This document shows, piece by piece, positions 1 to 6,993 of a DNA stretch of 64,000 nt (positions within the stretch are counted from its first letter, which is position 1; every line of letters begins with the position of its first letter). The position numbers and the translations under genes were made by a program. The stretch comes from Gallaecimonas xiamenensis 3-C-1. Its GTDB lineage: Bacteria; Pseudomonadota; Gammaproteobacteria; Enterobacterales; Gallaecimonadaceae. A model generated the notes under the pieces. It searched no databases and had not been told where the DNA came from. It saw nothing but the letters and a program-made list of their open reading frames with translations. The stretch is taken from NCBI RefSeq assembly GCF_000299915.1, contig NZ_AMRI01000015.1, positions 44,262 through 108,261 of the forward strand, given 5' to 3'.

Positions 1-699
1 GAAGGAATGGCCAAGGGCCACCACCACGCCATTGATGCTGAGCTTGGAGAAGTCCGGGTCGAACATGAAATGGAAGGCCGCGCCAAAGTCCCCTTCGCTG
101 GCGGCGTAACCGGCGAGGATCAAAAGGATCACGAACAGCAGCGGCATCAGCGCCGACACCGCCCGCTCCAGCCCCGCCTTGACCCCTTTGCCGATCACCA
201 GCACTGTGGCCAGGATCACGGTGCTGGTCCAGCCCAGCAGGGCCCAGCCGTTGCCGGTCAAGCCGGCAAAAAGATTCGCCACCGCCTTGGGATCGCCGCT
301 GCCAAACTGCCCTGCCCCGGCCTTAAAGATGTAGGCCAGGGCCCAGCCGGCGATCACCACGTAAAAGGACAGGATCAAATAACCGCTGATCACCCCCATC
401 CAGCCCACAAAGCCCCACCAGGCAGGCTTGCCTGAGGCCTTGGCCACGTCGCTGACCGAGTGGCCAGGGGTATGGCGGCCCTGCTTGCCGATGGCCACTT
501 CCGCCATCATCACAGGAACACCGATAAAGACGATACAGAGCAGATAAACGAGGACGAAGGCGCCGCCGCCGTTCTCGCCCATGATGTAGGGGAATTTCCA
601 GATGTTGCCCAGGCCCACGGCTGCCCCGGTGGCCGCCAGTATGTAGGCGAAACGGTTTGACCAGCGGGTGGAACCTTTCTTGGCGTTGGCTTGCTGCAT
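1..699 (-). CDS. Sodium-dependent transporter, NSS (SNF) family, C-terminus cut by window edge
   Basis: About 233 N-terminal residues of a neurotransmitter:sodium symporter family protein are visible; the rest lies beyond position 1. The family signature GLGNIWKFPY is at about residues 29-38, followed by GENGGGAF, and hydrophobic segments follow in the order expected of the LeuT fold. Members import amino acids or related solutes with Na+ across the inner membrane; the substrate cannot be read here. The start is ATG at 697-699 with GGAAGG just upstream. The gene lies downstream of the prc terminator and has its own 80-base upstream region containing a perfect inverted repeat at 722-740. The family call is firm; substrate unknown. 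Confidence 0.9.
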   Translation of the reverse strand, partial: MQQANAKKGSTRWSNRFAYILAATGAAVGLGNIWKFPYIMGENGGGAFVLVYLLCIVFIGVPVMMAEVAIGKQGRHTPGHSVSDVAKASGKPAWWGFVGWMGVISGYLILSFYVVIAGWALAYIFKAGAGQFGSGDPKAVANLFAGLTGNGWALLGWTSTVILATVLVIGKGVKAGLERAVSALMPLLFVILLILAGYAASEGDFGAAFHFMFDPDFSKLSINGVVVALGHSF

Positions 700-721
700 G
701 TGCCTTCCTTGTTGTTATTGT

Positions 722-740
722 TCTGTTAAACCCTAACAGA
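722..740. repeat. Inverted repeat upstream of the symporter gene
   Basis: TCTGTTA and TAACAGA are perfect 7-base arms separated by AACCC. It lies about 23 bases upstream of the symporter start codon, where an operator or leader hairpin would act. No regulator is encoded beside it. Confidence 0.4.
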
Positions 741-752
741 GCATGCAGCATG

Positions 753-779
753 AAAAAAGGCCCCAAAATCGGGGCCTTA
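753..779 (-). terminator. Rho-independent terminator of prc
   Basis: Read on the minus strand, AAGGCCCC-GATTTT-GGGGCCTT forms an 8-bp stem followed by a T run. It starts two bases after the prc stop codon. Confidence 0.9.
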
Positions 780-781
780 TC

Positions 782-2806
782 TCATTTCTTGGCCAATTGG
801 CCCAGTTTGATGTAATCGAGGGTGATCCGTGCCGCTTCGGCAAGATCCACATCCGGTAGCTCGAATTCCTTGGGTACGTCGTCCAGGGTCTTGAACGGCG
901 CCTTGCCTTCAAACTGGGCCCAGCTGTTGATGCGGGCTAGGCGTTTGGCGTCGTTGTCTTCCCGTTCTTTCTCACGGGCGGCCTTGTTCAAAGAGACTGT
1001 CTTGTCGGCCTTGTGGGCGTTGTACTCTTTGATGTCGTCCAGGATGTAAGCGTAACGCGGATCGCCGGTCATGCGGGTCTGGTGCAGCTTGTTGAGCTGT
1101 TCCAGGTTACCCACCATGCCCAGGGTCTGGTAGTCGGCCCTGTCGATGTGGTCCCAGGGCAGCGCGTTGGACTCGGTGCTCTCCCCGACCTTCTCCGGAT
1201 CGATCTCTTCGGGCAGCAACACGTCGGGCTTAACGCCCTTATGCTGGGTGCTGCCACCGTCGATGCGGTAGAACTTGGCGATGGTGTACTGCACATGGCC
1301 CAGGGGCTTGTCGAACAGGTCGTAGAGGCGGCCCAGGCTGCGATGCTGCTGCACAGTGCCCTTGCCGTAAGAGTTCTGGCCGATGATAAGGGCACGGCCG
1401 TAGTCTTGCAGGGCGGCAGAGAAGATCTCGGAGGCCGAGGCGCTGTAGCGGTCAATCAGCACGGTCAGGGGACCGTCGTAGCTGGTCTTGCCGTCGTCGT
1501 CGCCGTTCACTTCCACCCGGCCGCTGGCGGTGCGTACCTGCACTACCGGGCCTTCGTCGATAAAGAGGCCGGTCAGGGCAGAGGCTTCGGTGAGGGCCCC
1601 GCCGCCGTTACCGCGAAGATCCATGACGATGGAGCTGACGCCCTGCTCCTTGAGCTTGGCCAGTTCCTTTTTCACGTCTTCAGACAGGCCCACGTAGAAG
1701 CTGGGCACGTTAATCACGCCCACCGTCTGGCCTTTGTATTCGCCGTAGGGAATGGAGTAGACCTCGCCCTTGGCGGCGCGGTCTTCCAGGCGCACCTTGT
1801 CACGCTCTATGGTCACCACCTTGGGCTTGGCGGACACAGAGCCGCCGGGCAGCACTTCCAGGCGCACCTTGGAGCCTTTGGGCCCTTTGATAAGCTCTAC
1901 CACGTCGTCCAGGCGCATGCCGACGATGTCCACGAAATCGCCCTTGTCCTGGGCGACGGCGATGATCTTGTCTTCGACCTTCAGCTCACCGGATTTGTCG
2001 GCGGGGCCGCCGGTGACCAGGGAGGCGATGACGGTGTAGTCGTCAACCGATTGCAACACGGCACCGATACCTTCGAGCTGGAGGTTCATCTCCATCTGGA
2101 AGCGCTCGGCATTGCGGGGCGACAGGTAGCTGGTGTGGGGTTCAACCTGCTGGGCAAAGGCGTTCATGGCCAACTGGTAGACGTCTTCGCTCTGGGACTG
2201 GGTCAGGCGCTTGATGGCGTTGTTGTAACGCTTGGACAGGGTCTCTTTGATCTCGTCCCAGCTCTTGCCGGCCATGTTGAGGTTGAGGGCGTCGTATTTG
2301 ACCCGCTCATGCCAGATGGCATTGAGCTCGTTTTCGTCCTTGGCCCAGGCCGCTTCTGTCCTGTCGTAGGTGTAGGACTCGTCCTTGGTGAAATCCATGG
2401 GTTGGTCCAGCAGCGACAAGGCGTAGGCAAAGCGCTGGTAGCGGCGCTTTAAGGCCACCTGGTAAATATCGTAGGCAAACTGGGTGTCGCCCTGGATAAG
2501 GGCGTCATCGATACCGGTGCGGTACTTTTGGAAGCTGTCGATATCGCTTTGCAGGAAAACGCTGCGGTTGTAGTCGAGGTTTTCCAAGAAGCGGTCGAAG
2601 ATCTCCCCGGACAGGGTGTCGTCCAGGGAGAAATGCTTGTAGTGGGAGCGCCGCAGCAAGGTGGTGATCCGTTTGGTAGCGGTGGCGTGCTGGGCTTCGG
2701 GGGCCAACTTGGGCAATTCCCCTATGCCCTGGCTGGGCTCGACGCCATAACTGAGCGCCGATACAACGGCTGCCGCCAGCGCGGCCATTCGAATCACCTT
2801 AACCAT
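782..2806 (-). CDS. prc: Tail-specific (C-terminal processing) periplasmic protease Prc
   Basis: 674 residues, the usual length of Prc/Tsp (S41A family), which degrades periplasmic proteins with nonpolar C-termini and trims murein hydrolases and PBP3. A signal peptide (MVKVIRMAALAAAVVSALS) precedes the mature protein. A PDZ domain lies at about residues 235-330, with the S41 protease core after it. The Ser/Lys dyad is visible as SASASEIF (Ser near 453) and YGKGTV (Lys near 480). The gene starts three bases after the proQ stop, so the two are co-transcribed as in Escherichia coli, where the order is also proQ-prc. It ends in a strong terminator. Confidence 0.97.
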   Translation of the reverse strand: MVKVIRMAALAAAVVSALSYGVEPSQGIGELPKLAPEAQHATATKRITTLLRRSHYKHFSLDDTLSGEIFDRFLENLDYNRSVFLQSDIDSFQKYRTGIDDALIQGDTQFAYDIYQVALKRRYQRFAYALSLLDQPMDFTKDESYTYDRTEAAWAKDENELNAIWHERVKYDALNLNMAGKSWDEIKETLSKRYNNAIKRLTQSQSEDVYQLAMNAFAQQVEPHTSYLSPRNAERFQMEMNLQLEGIGAVLQSVDDYTVIASLVTGGPADKSGELKVEDKIIAVAQDKGDFVDIVGMRLDDVVELIKGPKGSKVRLEVLPGGSVSAKPKVVTIERDKVRLEDRAAKGEVYSIPYGEYKGQTVGVINVPSFYVGLSEDVKKELAKLKEQGVSSIVMDLRGNGGGALTEASALTGLFIDEGPVVQVRTASGRVEVNGDDDGKTSYDGPLTVLIDRYSASASEIFSAALQDYGRALIIGQNSYGKGTVQQHRSLGRLYDLFDKPLGHVQYTIAKFYRIDGGSTQHKGVKPDVLLPEEIDPEKVGESTESNALPWDHIDRADYQTLGMVGNLEQLNKLHQTRMTGDPRYAYILDDIKEYNAHKADKTVSLNKAAREKEREDNDAKRLARINSWAQFEGKAPFKTLDDVPKEFELPDVDLAEAARITLDYIKLGQLAKK

Positions 2807-2809
2807 GCG

Positions 2810-3421
2810 TTACTCCCCCTTGGCGGCAATCAGGTGCTCGCCTTTAACGTGCATGACCATGCCGGTCACCAGTTGTACTTGCACTGAATCCTTGTCCACG
2901 GCCACAACGGTACCGGGCAGCGGCCTTTGGCCACCTACCACGCGCACGGCATCGCCTATTTTCAGGCCGTTGATGTCCAGGCGCGGCGCTTTGCCTTTAG
3001 GTTTGACCCTAGCGGCCGGGTTTGGTTTACGGGCACCTTTTTCAGCCGGTTTTTTGTAAGGCTTCTTGTCAGGGTCAACGCCAGCCTTGCGCATGGACTC
3101 ATGCAGGTTGGTCTTGGCGTGTTCGGCTTCGCCGTCGCTGACCACGGAGCTTTCGCCGCCGTCCAGGTCGACACGGGCCACACCGGCCTTGACCGAACGC
3201 AGGTAGCGCCAGGCATTGGTGTAGTGGCGCAGGGCCACCCGCAGTTGGGTCTTGGAGACCCGCTCGTCAGCGTCCAGACGCGCAGCCAGATCCTGGAAGA
3301 TACCGATTTTCAGCGGCTTAGCTTCACCTTCCTGGGTAAAGCAAGCGGGAAAGGTTTCAACCAGGAAGGCGATCACGGCCTTAGTGTCGGGAAGTTTGAT
3401 CGAGCTTTCAGTTTGTTCCAT
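2810..3421 (-). CDS. proQ: RNA chaperone ProQ
   Basis: 203 residues. The N-terminal FinO/ProQ RNA-binding domain covers about residues 1-125, with motifs such as FPACFTQ, PLKIGIFQDL and RYLRSV. A basic linker rich in Lys and Pro follows (about 126-145), then a C-terminal Tudor-like domain (IGDAVRVVGGQRPLPGTVV). ProQ binds structured sRNAs and mRNA 3' ends and affects osmoadaptation. The start ATG at 3421 has AAGGAA five bases upstream. It is followed directly by prc, as in the enterobacterial cluster msrC-proQ-prc-htpX; here htpX lies 36 kb away. Confidence 0.97.
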   Translation of the reverse strand: MEQTESSIKLPDTKAVIAFLVETFPACFTQEGEAKPLKIGIFQDLAARLDADERVSKTQLRVALRHYTNAWRYLRSVKAGVARVDLDGGESSVVSDGEAEHAKTNLHESMRKAGVDPDKKPYKKPAEKGARKPNPAARVKPKGKAPRLDINGLKIGDAVRVVGGQRPLPGTVVAVDKDSVQVQLVTGMVMHVKGEHLIAAKGE

Positions 3422-3492
3422 GAGAATTCCTTTGCCAGATACACGGGCCTTGGGGCCTGCGCGTAGAGGCGTATTTTAAAAGGACTGGCGGC

Positions 3493-3966
3493 TTATTTGC
3501 CAGTCTTGCCGAGGGCTTGGCCCAGGGCAGCTACCAGGGCATCGAGACCCGCTTCGTCTTCGGCGTCAAAGCGGTTGAACGACGGCGAGTCGATATCCAA
3601 GACGCCGATGATATCGCCGTCCACCACCAGGGGCACTACTATCTCGGAATTGGAGGCGCCATCGCAGGCGATATGGCCGGGAAATGCGTGGACATCGGCA
3701 ACCCTCTGGGTGGCCTTTTCGGCCACGGCCGTGCCGCAGACCCCTTTACCCACGGGAATGCGCACACAAGCCGCCTTACCCTGGAAGGGGCCCAACACCA
3801 GAGTGTCGCCCTGCAACAGGTAAAAACCCACCCAGTTGAGGTCGGTCAATTGTTCATTGAGAAGGGCGCTGATGTTGGCGAGGTTGGCGATCCGGTCCGG
3901 CTCGCCTGCGATAAGCCCTAGGCTCATCTGGGTCAGTTCGGCGTAAAACGCAGCTTTATTGCTCAT
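3493..3966 (-). CDS. msrC: Free methionine-(R)-sulfoxide reductase (GAF-domain fRMsr)
   Basis: 157 residues forming a single GAF domain. The three redox/catalytic cysteines are C67, C77 and C101, with the same 10- and 24-residue spacing as C84/C94/C118 of the E. coli enzyme. The motif HIACDGASNSEIV carries the catalytic cysteine. The enzyme reduces free methionine-R-sulfoxide using thioredoxin. It lies upstream of proQ on the same strand, matching the ancestral msrC-proQ-prc order. Minimal doubt about function. Confidence 0.95.
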   Translation of the reverse strand: MSNKAAFYAELTQMSLGLIAGEPDRIANLANISALLNEQLTDLNWVGFYLLQGDTLVLGPFQGKAACVRIPVGKGVCGTAVAEKATQRVADVHAFPGHIACDGASNSEIVVPLVVDGDIIGVLDIDSPSFNRFDAEDEAGLDALVAALGQALGKTGK

Positions 3967-4078
3967 AGATCTTCAGTGTTTGCCTGACGGCCATTGTAAA
4001 GGTGTCGGTATAACTTACCGGCTAAGGCCCTGTCCAGCATTGCGTTGCCGGACAGAGGCCCAAATGCGACAACAGCCG

Positions 4079-4744
4079 TCAGTCCTTGAGGGCAAATCGG
4101 GCCGAGATACTGGCCCGCACGTCCATCTCGCCGGCGGTTTGCACCGCCGCCCCTTTGGCTTCCAGGGTCTGGGTGCGCATGTACATTACAGGGGGCTGGT
4201 ATCCGCCCTGCTCGTCCACGCTCACCAGTTTACCCAGTTCGGCGTCCCCTGCTTCGGCCAGCAATTTGGCCTTGGTACGGGCATGGCGCACGGCGTCGGC
4301 CAACAGTTCCTGGTAGAGCTGGTCCTGCTGGGAATAACCCAGTTGGCCCTGGCCCACCTGGTCGGCCTTGGCTTCAACGGCGGCCTTGAGCACCTTGGGA
4401 TAAAGGGCAAAGCCGTGGACAGTGATCTGATAGCGCTGCTGGGCACGCAGGCCTGTCATCTTGTCCTTGTCGTAGCGAGGAAATACCTCAAAGCGATGGC
4501 CCTGAATGTCCTTGTCGGCGATACCCAGGGCGCCAAGCTTGGCCAAAAAGGGCGCCGCCTTGGTTTCAATTTCCTTGAGCAGCTGGTCGGCGTCCTGCCC
4601 TTCGGCGCTAAAGGCCACCGAAAAGCTGACCTGGTCCGGTACCACACTGCGGGTCGCTTCCCCTTGCACAGACACATACCTGTCCATGGCCATGCCCAGG
4701 GGGCTGGCCGCTGCCAACATCAATGCCAACGCTTTGATTTTCAT
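4079..4744 (-). CDS. SIMPL domain (DUF541) periplasmic protein, YggE-like
   Basis: 221 residues with a signal peptide ending near ASPLGMA, then a SIMPL/DUF541 domain beginning YVSVQGEATRSVVPDQVSF. Members (E. coli YggE is one) are exported proteins linked to oxidative-stress tolerance, but their biochemical function is unknown. The start codon overlaps the yebG stop by one base (TAATG), so the gene is the second cistron of a yebG operon. The only promoter seen upstream is under a LexA box at 5027-5042. SOS control of a SIMPL protein is an inference from this layout. Confidence 0.85.
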   Translation of the reverse strand: MKIKALALMLAAASPLGMAMDRYVSVQGEATRSVVPDQVSFSVAFSAEGQDADQLLKEIETKAAPFLAKLGALGIADKDIQGHRFEVFPRYDKDKMTGLRAQQRYQITVHGFALYPKVLKAAVEAKADQVGQGQLGYSQQDQLYQELLADAVRHARTKAKLLAEAGDAELGKLVSVDEQGGYQPPVMYMRTQTLEAKGAAVQTAGEMDVRASISARFALKD

Positions 4745-5010
4745 TAGGTCTCCTTTTTGGCCTTAGGCGCTTTGGGCGCTGTTGCCTTGCCTTTGAGGGC
4801 CGCCATCAGGGCGTCCTTCTCGGTGGCCAGGAACAGGCCCAATTGCTCCCTGGCTTCCTCATCCAGATTGACCGGGGCTTGTTCCAGCAAGGTGGCCAAG
4901 GCTTCGGCGCTGTCGAGCAGCTTGTCGTAAGCATCGGCTTCCTGTTTGCTGGTGAAGGTCATTTTCTCTATCCCCTTTCGTACCACGACGTATTGAATAA
5001 CGACGGCCAT
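4744..5010 (-). CDS. yebG: DNA-damage-inducible YebG family protein
   Basis: 88 residues beginning MAVVIQYVVVRKG, the conserved YebG opening, with a lysine-rich tail. YebG is a small SOS-induced protein of unknown molecular role. The start ATG has CAGGAG upstream. A perfect CTGT-N8-ACAG LexA box lies 17 bases before the start codon, over the presumed promoter. It is translationally coupled to the downstream SIMPL gene. Family and regulation are well supported; function is not known. Confidence 0.93.
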   Translation of the reverse strand: MAVVIQYVVVRKGIEKMTFTSKQEADAYDKLLDSAEALATLLEQAPVNLDEEAREQLGLFLATEKDALMAALKGKATAPKAPKAKKET

Positions 5011-5026
5011 GATGACTCCTGATTGA

Positions 5027-5042
5027 CTGTACGCTTATACAG
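5027..5042 (-). promoter_or_regulatory. LexA (SOS) box over the yebG promoter
   Basis: CTGTACGCTTATACAG fits the CTGT-N8-ACAG consensus exactly. On the minus strand it contains a TATAAG -10 candidate with TCGACT 16 bases upstream, so LexA binding would block the promoter. Confidence 0.9.
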
Positions 5043-5128
5043 TATCCTATCCAGTAGTCGAGGTCACGTCCTCAATGGGTGGCCCATAAAGGGTAAGATG
5101 CAGTATCACATGGCTTTATGAGGCACAA

Positions 5129-5743
5129 ATGAACAAACCCCGACTCTGGTATGGCTACGATCCCATGTGTAGCTGGTGCTGGGCCTTCAGGCCGGCCTTA
5201 GCCGAGCTGGAAGCTGCCCTGGCGGCCTTGGATGTGCAGCTGACCCCTATCCTAGGCGGCCTGGCGCCGGACAGCGACCAGCCCATGGCAGAGGCCATGG
5301 CCCAGCATCTGCAACAGATCTGGCGCCACATCCAGGGGCAGCTGGGCACCGAGTTCAATTTTGCCTTCTGGCAAGACTGCCAACCCAGGCGCTCTACCTA
5401 CCCCGCTTGCCGCGCTGCCCTCTTGGCCAGGGACCAGGGCCTGGAAGCCCAGATGACCCTGGCCATCCAAAAGGCCTATTACCTGGAGGCGAAAAACCCC
5501 TCGGACACCGAGGTGCTGGCCGCCTTGGCAGCCGCCCTTGGCATGGATAAAGGCGCCTTTATCGGCGCCCTTGACAGCGAAGCCACTCGCCAACGGCTGT
5601 TGGCAGAAATTGCCAAGGCCCGCCACCTTGGGATCAGCGGCTTTCCGTCCCTGATCCTTGAATCCCATGGTGTTTTTACACCGATCGCCGTGGATCACCG
5701 GGCCGCCGGTCCCATGCTGGCTGCCATCAGGCAGCAACTGTAA
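5129..5743 (+). CDS. DsbA-family (thioredoxin-fold) oxidoreductase, FrnE/HCCA isomerase-like
   Basis: 204 residues with an N-terminal CxxC motif (MCSWCW, Cys 13 and 16) at the start of a thioredoxin fold with a helical insertion, as in DsbA-family proteins of the FrnE/2-hydroxychromene-2-carboxylate isomerase branch. There is no signal peptide, so it is probably cytoplasmic. The C-terminal GISGFPSLIL contains the cis-Pro loop. Start ATG at 5129 has GAGG six bases upstream. Monocistronic and convergent with prpF, sharing a bidirectional terminator. The exact substrate is unknown. Confidence 0.85.
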   Translation: MNKPRLWYGYDPMCSWCWAFRPALAELEAALAALDVQLTPILGGLAPDSDQPMAEAMAQHLQQIWRHIQGQLGTEFNFAFWQDCQPRRSTYPACRAALLARDQGLEAQMTLAIQKAYYLEAKNPSDTEVLAALAAALGMDKGAFIGALDSEATRQRLLAEIAKARHLGISGFPSLILESHGVFTPIAVDHRAAGPMLAAIRQQL

Positions 5744-5768
5744 AAAAGCCGCCCAAGGGCGGCTTTTT
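5743..5768. terminator. Bidirectional terminator between the DsbA-like gene and prpF
   Basis: AAAAAGCCGCCC-AA-GGGCGGCTTTTT, a 12-base self-complementary arm pair with T runs on both strands. It serves both convergent genes and touches the prpF stop codon. Confidence 0.9.
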
Positions 5769-6952
5769 CATGCTTCTAAGGCTTCCTGGGGAACCCGTAC
5801 CCAGCCTTCCATCAGGATGCGGGCGCTGCGGCTCATCACCGCCTGGGTCACCGTCCATTGGCCGTCCAGGTACTGGGCACCGGCCCCCACCCGCAAGGTG
5901 CCGGAGGGGTGGCCAAAACGCACCGCCTGGCGCTCACCGCCACCGGCCGCCTCGCTGACCAGGGTGCCGGGAATGGCCGCCGCCGTGGCGATGGCCACCG
6001 CCGCCGTCCCCATCATGGCGTGGTGCAATTTGCCCATGCTCATGGCCCGTACCAAGAGATCGATATCCGCTGCGGCAACCTGCTTGCCGCTGGAGGCCTG
6101 GTAACTGGCCGGCGGCGCCACAAAGGCCAGCTTCGGGGTGTGCTGGCGCTGGGCCGCTTCGGCCAGGTTTTGGATTAGGCCCATCTGCAAGGCGCCCTGG
6201 GCGCGAATGGCCTCGAGCCGGGCCAAGGCCTCGGCGTCAGTATTGATGGCCTCTTGCAGCTCGGTGCCGCTGTAACCTATGTCGCCGGCCCGTACAAAGA
6301 CGGTGGGGATGCCGGCATTGATAAGGGTGGCCTCCAGGGTGCCGACCCCCGGCACCTCCAACTGGTCGACGAGGCGCCCGCTGGGAAACAGGGCCCCTTC
6401 CCCGTCTGCCGGGTCCACAAAGGCCAGTTCGATTTCGGCGGCCGGAAAAGTGACCCCGTCCAGCTCAAAGTCGCCGGTTTCCTGCACCTGGCCGTCGGTG
6501 ATGGGCACCTTGGCGATGATGGCTTTTTGGATATTGGCCTGCCAGATACGCACCTCGGCCAAGCCGTTGCTGGGCAGCCGGGCCGGGTCGACCAGGCCAG
6601 CGTGGATGGCAAAGGCCCCCACCGCCGCCGACAGGTTGCCGCAGTTGCCGCTCCAGTCCACAAAGGCCTTGTCGATGCTGACCTGGCCAAAGAGGTAATC
6701 CACGTCAAAACCGCTGCGGCTGGCCTTGGCCAGGATCACCGCCTTGGAGGTGGAGGAGCTGGCATTGCCCAGGCCGTCGATCTGTTTGCCGTAGGGATCG
6801 GGACTGCCAAGCACCCTTAGCAGCAGGGCGTCACGAAACGGGCCCGGTTGCTGGGCCGCAGCGGGTAAATCCGCCAGGTTGAAAAAGATCCCCTTGCTGG
6901 TGCCGCCGCGCATATAAGTAGCGGGCACCCGAAGTTGCGCAAGATACGCCAT
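5768..6952 (-). CDS. prpF: 2-methylaconitate cis-trans isomerase PrpF
   Basis: 394 residues of the PrpF family (diaminopimelate-epimerase-like fold). The family opening RVPATYMRGGTSKGIFF is at about residues 8-24 and GNCGNLSAAVGAFAI near 98. PrpF isomerises the trans/cis-2-methylaconitate formed by AcnD so that an aconitase can complete conversion of 2-methylcitrate to 2-methylisocitrate. It is the last gene of prpB-prpC-acnD-prpF, with 41 bases between acnD and prpF. The acnD-prpF pairing is the usual alternative to prpD, which is absent here. Confidence 0.96.
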   Translation of the reverse strand: MAYLAQLRVPATYMRGGTSKGIFFNLADLPAAAQQPGPFRDALLLRVLGSPDPYGKQIDGLGNASSSTSKAVILAKASRSGFDVDYLFGQVSIDKAFVDWSGNCGNLSAAVGAFAIHAGLVDPARLPSNGLAEVRIWQANIQKAIIAKVPITDGQVQETGDFELDGVTFPAAEIELAFVDPADGEGALFPSGRLVDQLEVPGVGTLEATLINAGIPTVFVRAGDIGYSGTELQEAINTDAEALARLEAIRAQGALQMGLIQNLAEAAQRQHTPKLAFVAPPASYQASSGKQVAAADIDLLVRAMSMGKLHHAMMGTAAVAIATAAAIPGTLVSEAAGGGERQAVRFGHPSGTLRVGAGAQYLDGQWTVTQAVMSRSARILMEGWVRVPQEALEA

Positions 6953-6993
6953 GAAAACTCCCCAAAGGCCGGCCCTGGGCCGGCCTGCTGATA

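Noticed and set aside
1013..2452. Long plus-strand open frame (479 codons) opposite prc
   Set aside because: It is an antisense shadow caused by GC-rich codon use of prc; it has low-complexity His/Gly/Val-rich content and no family features.
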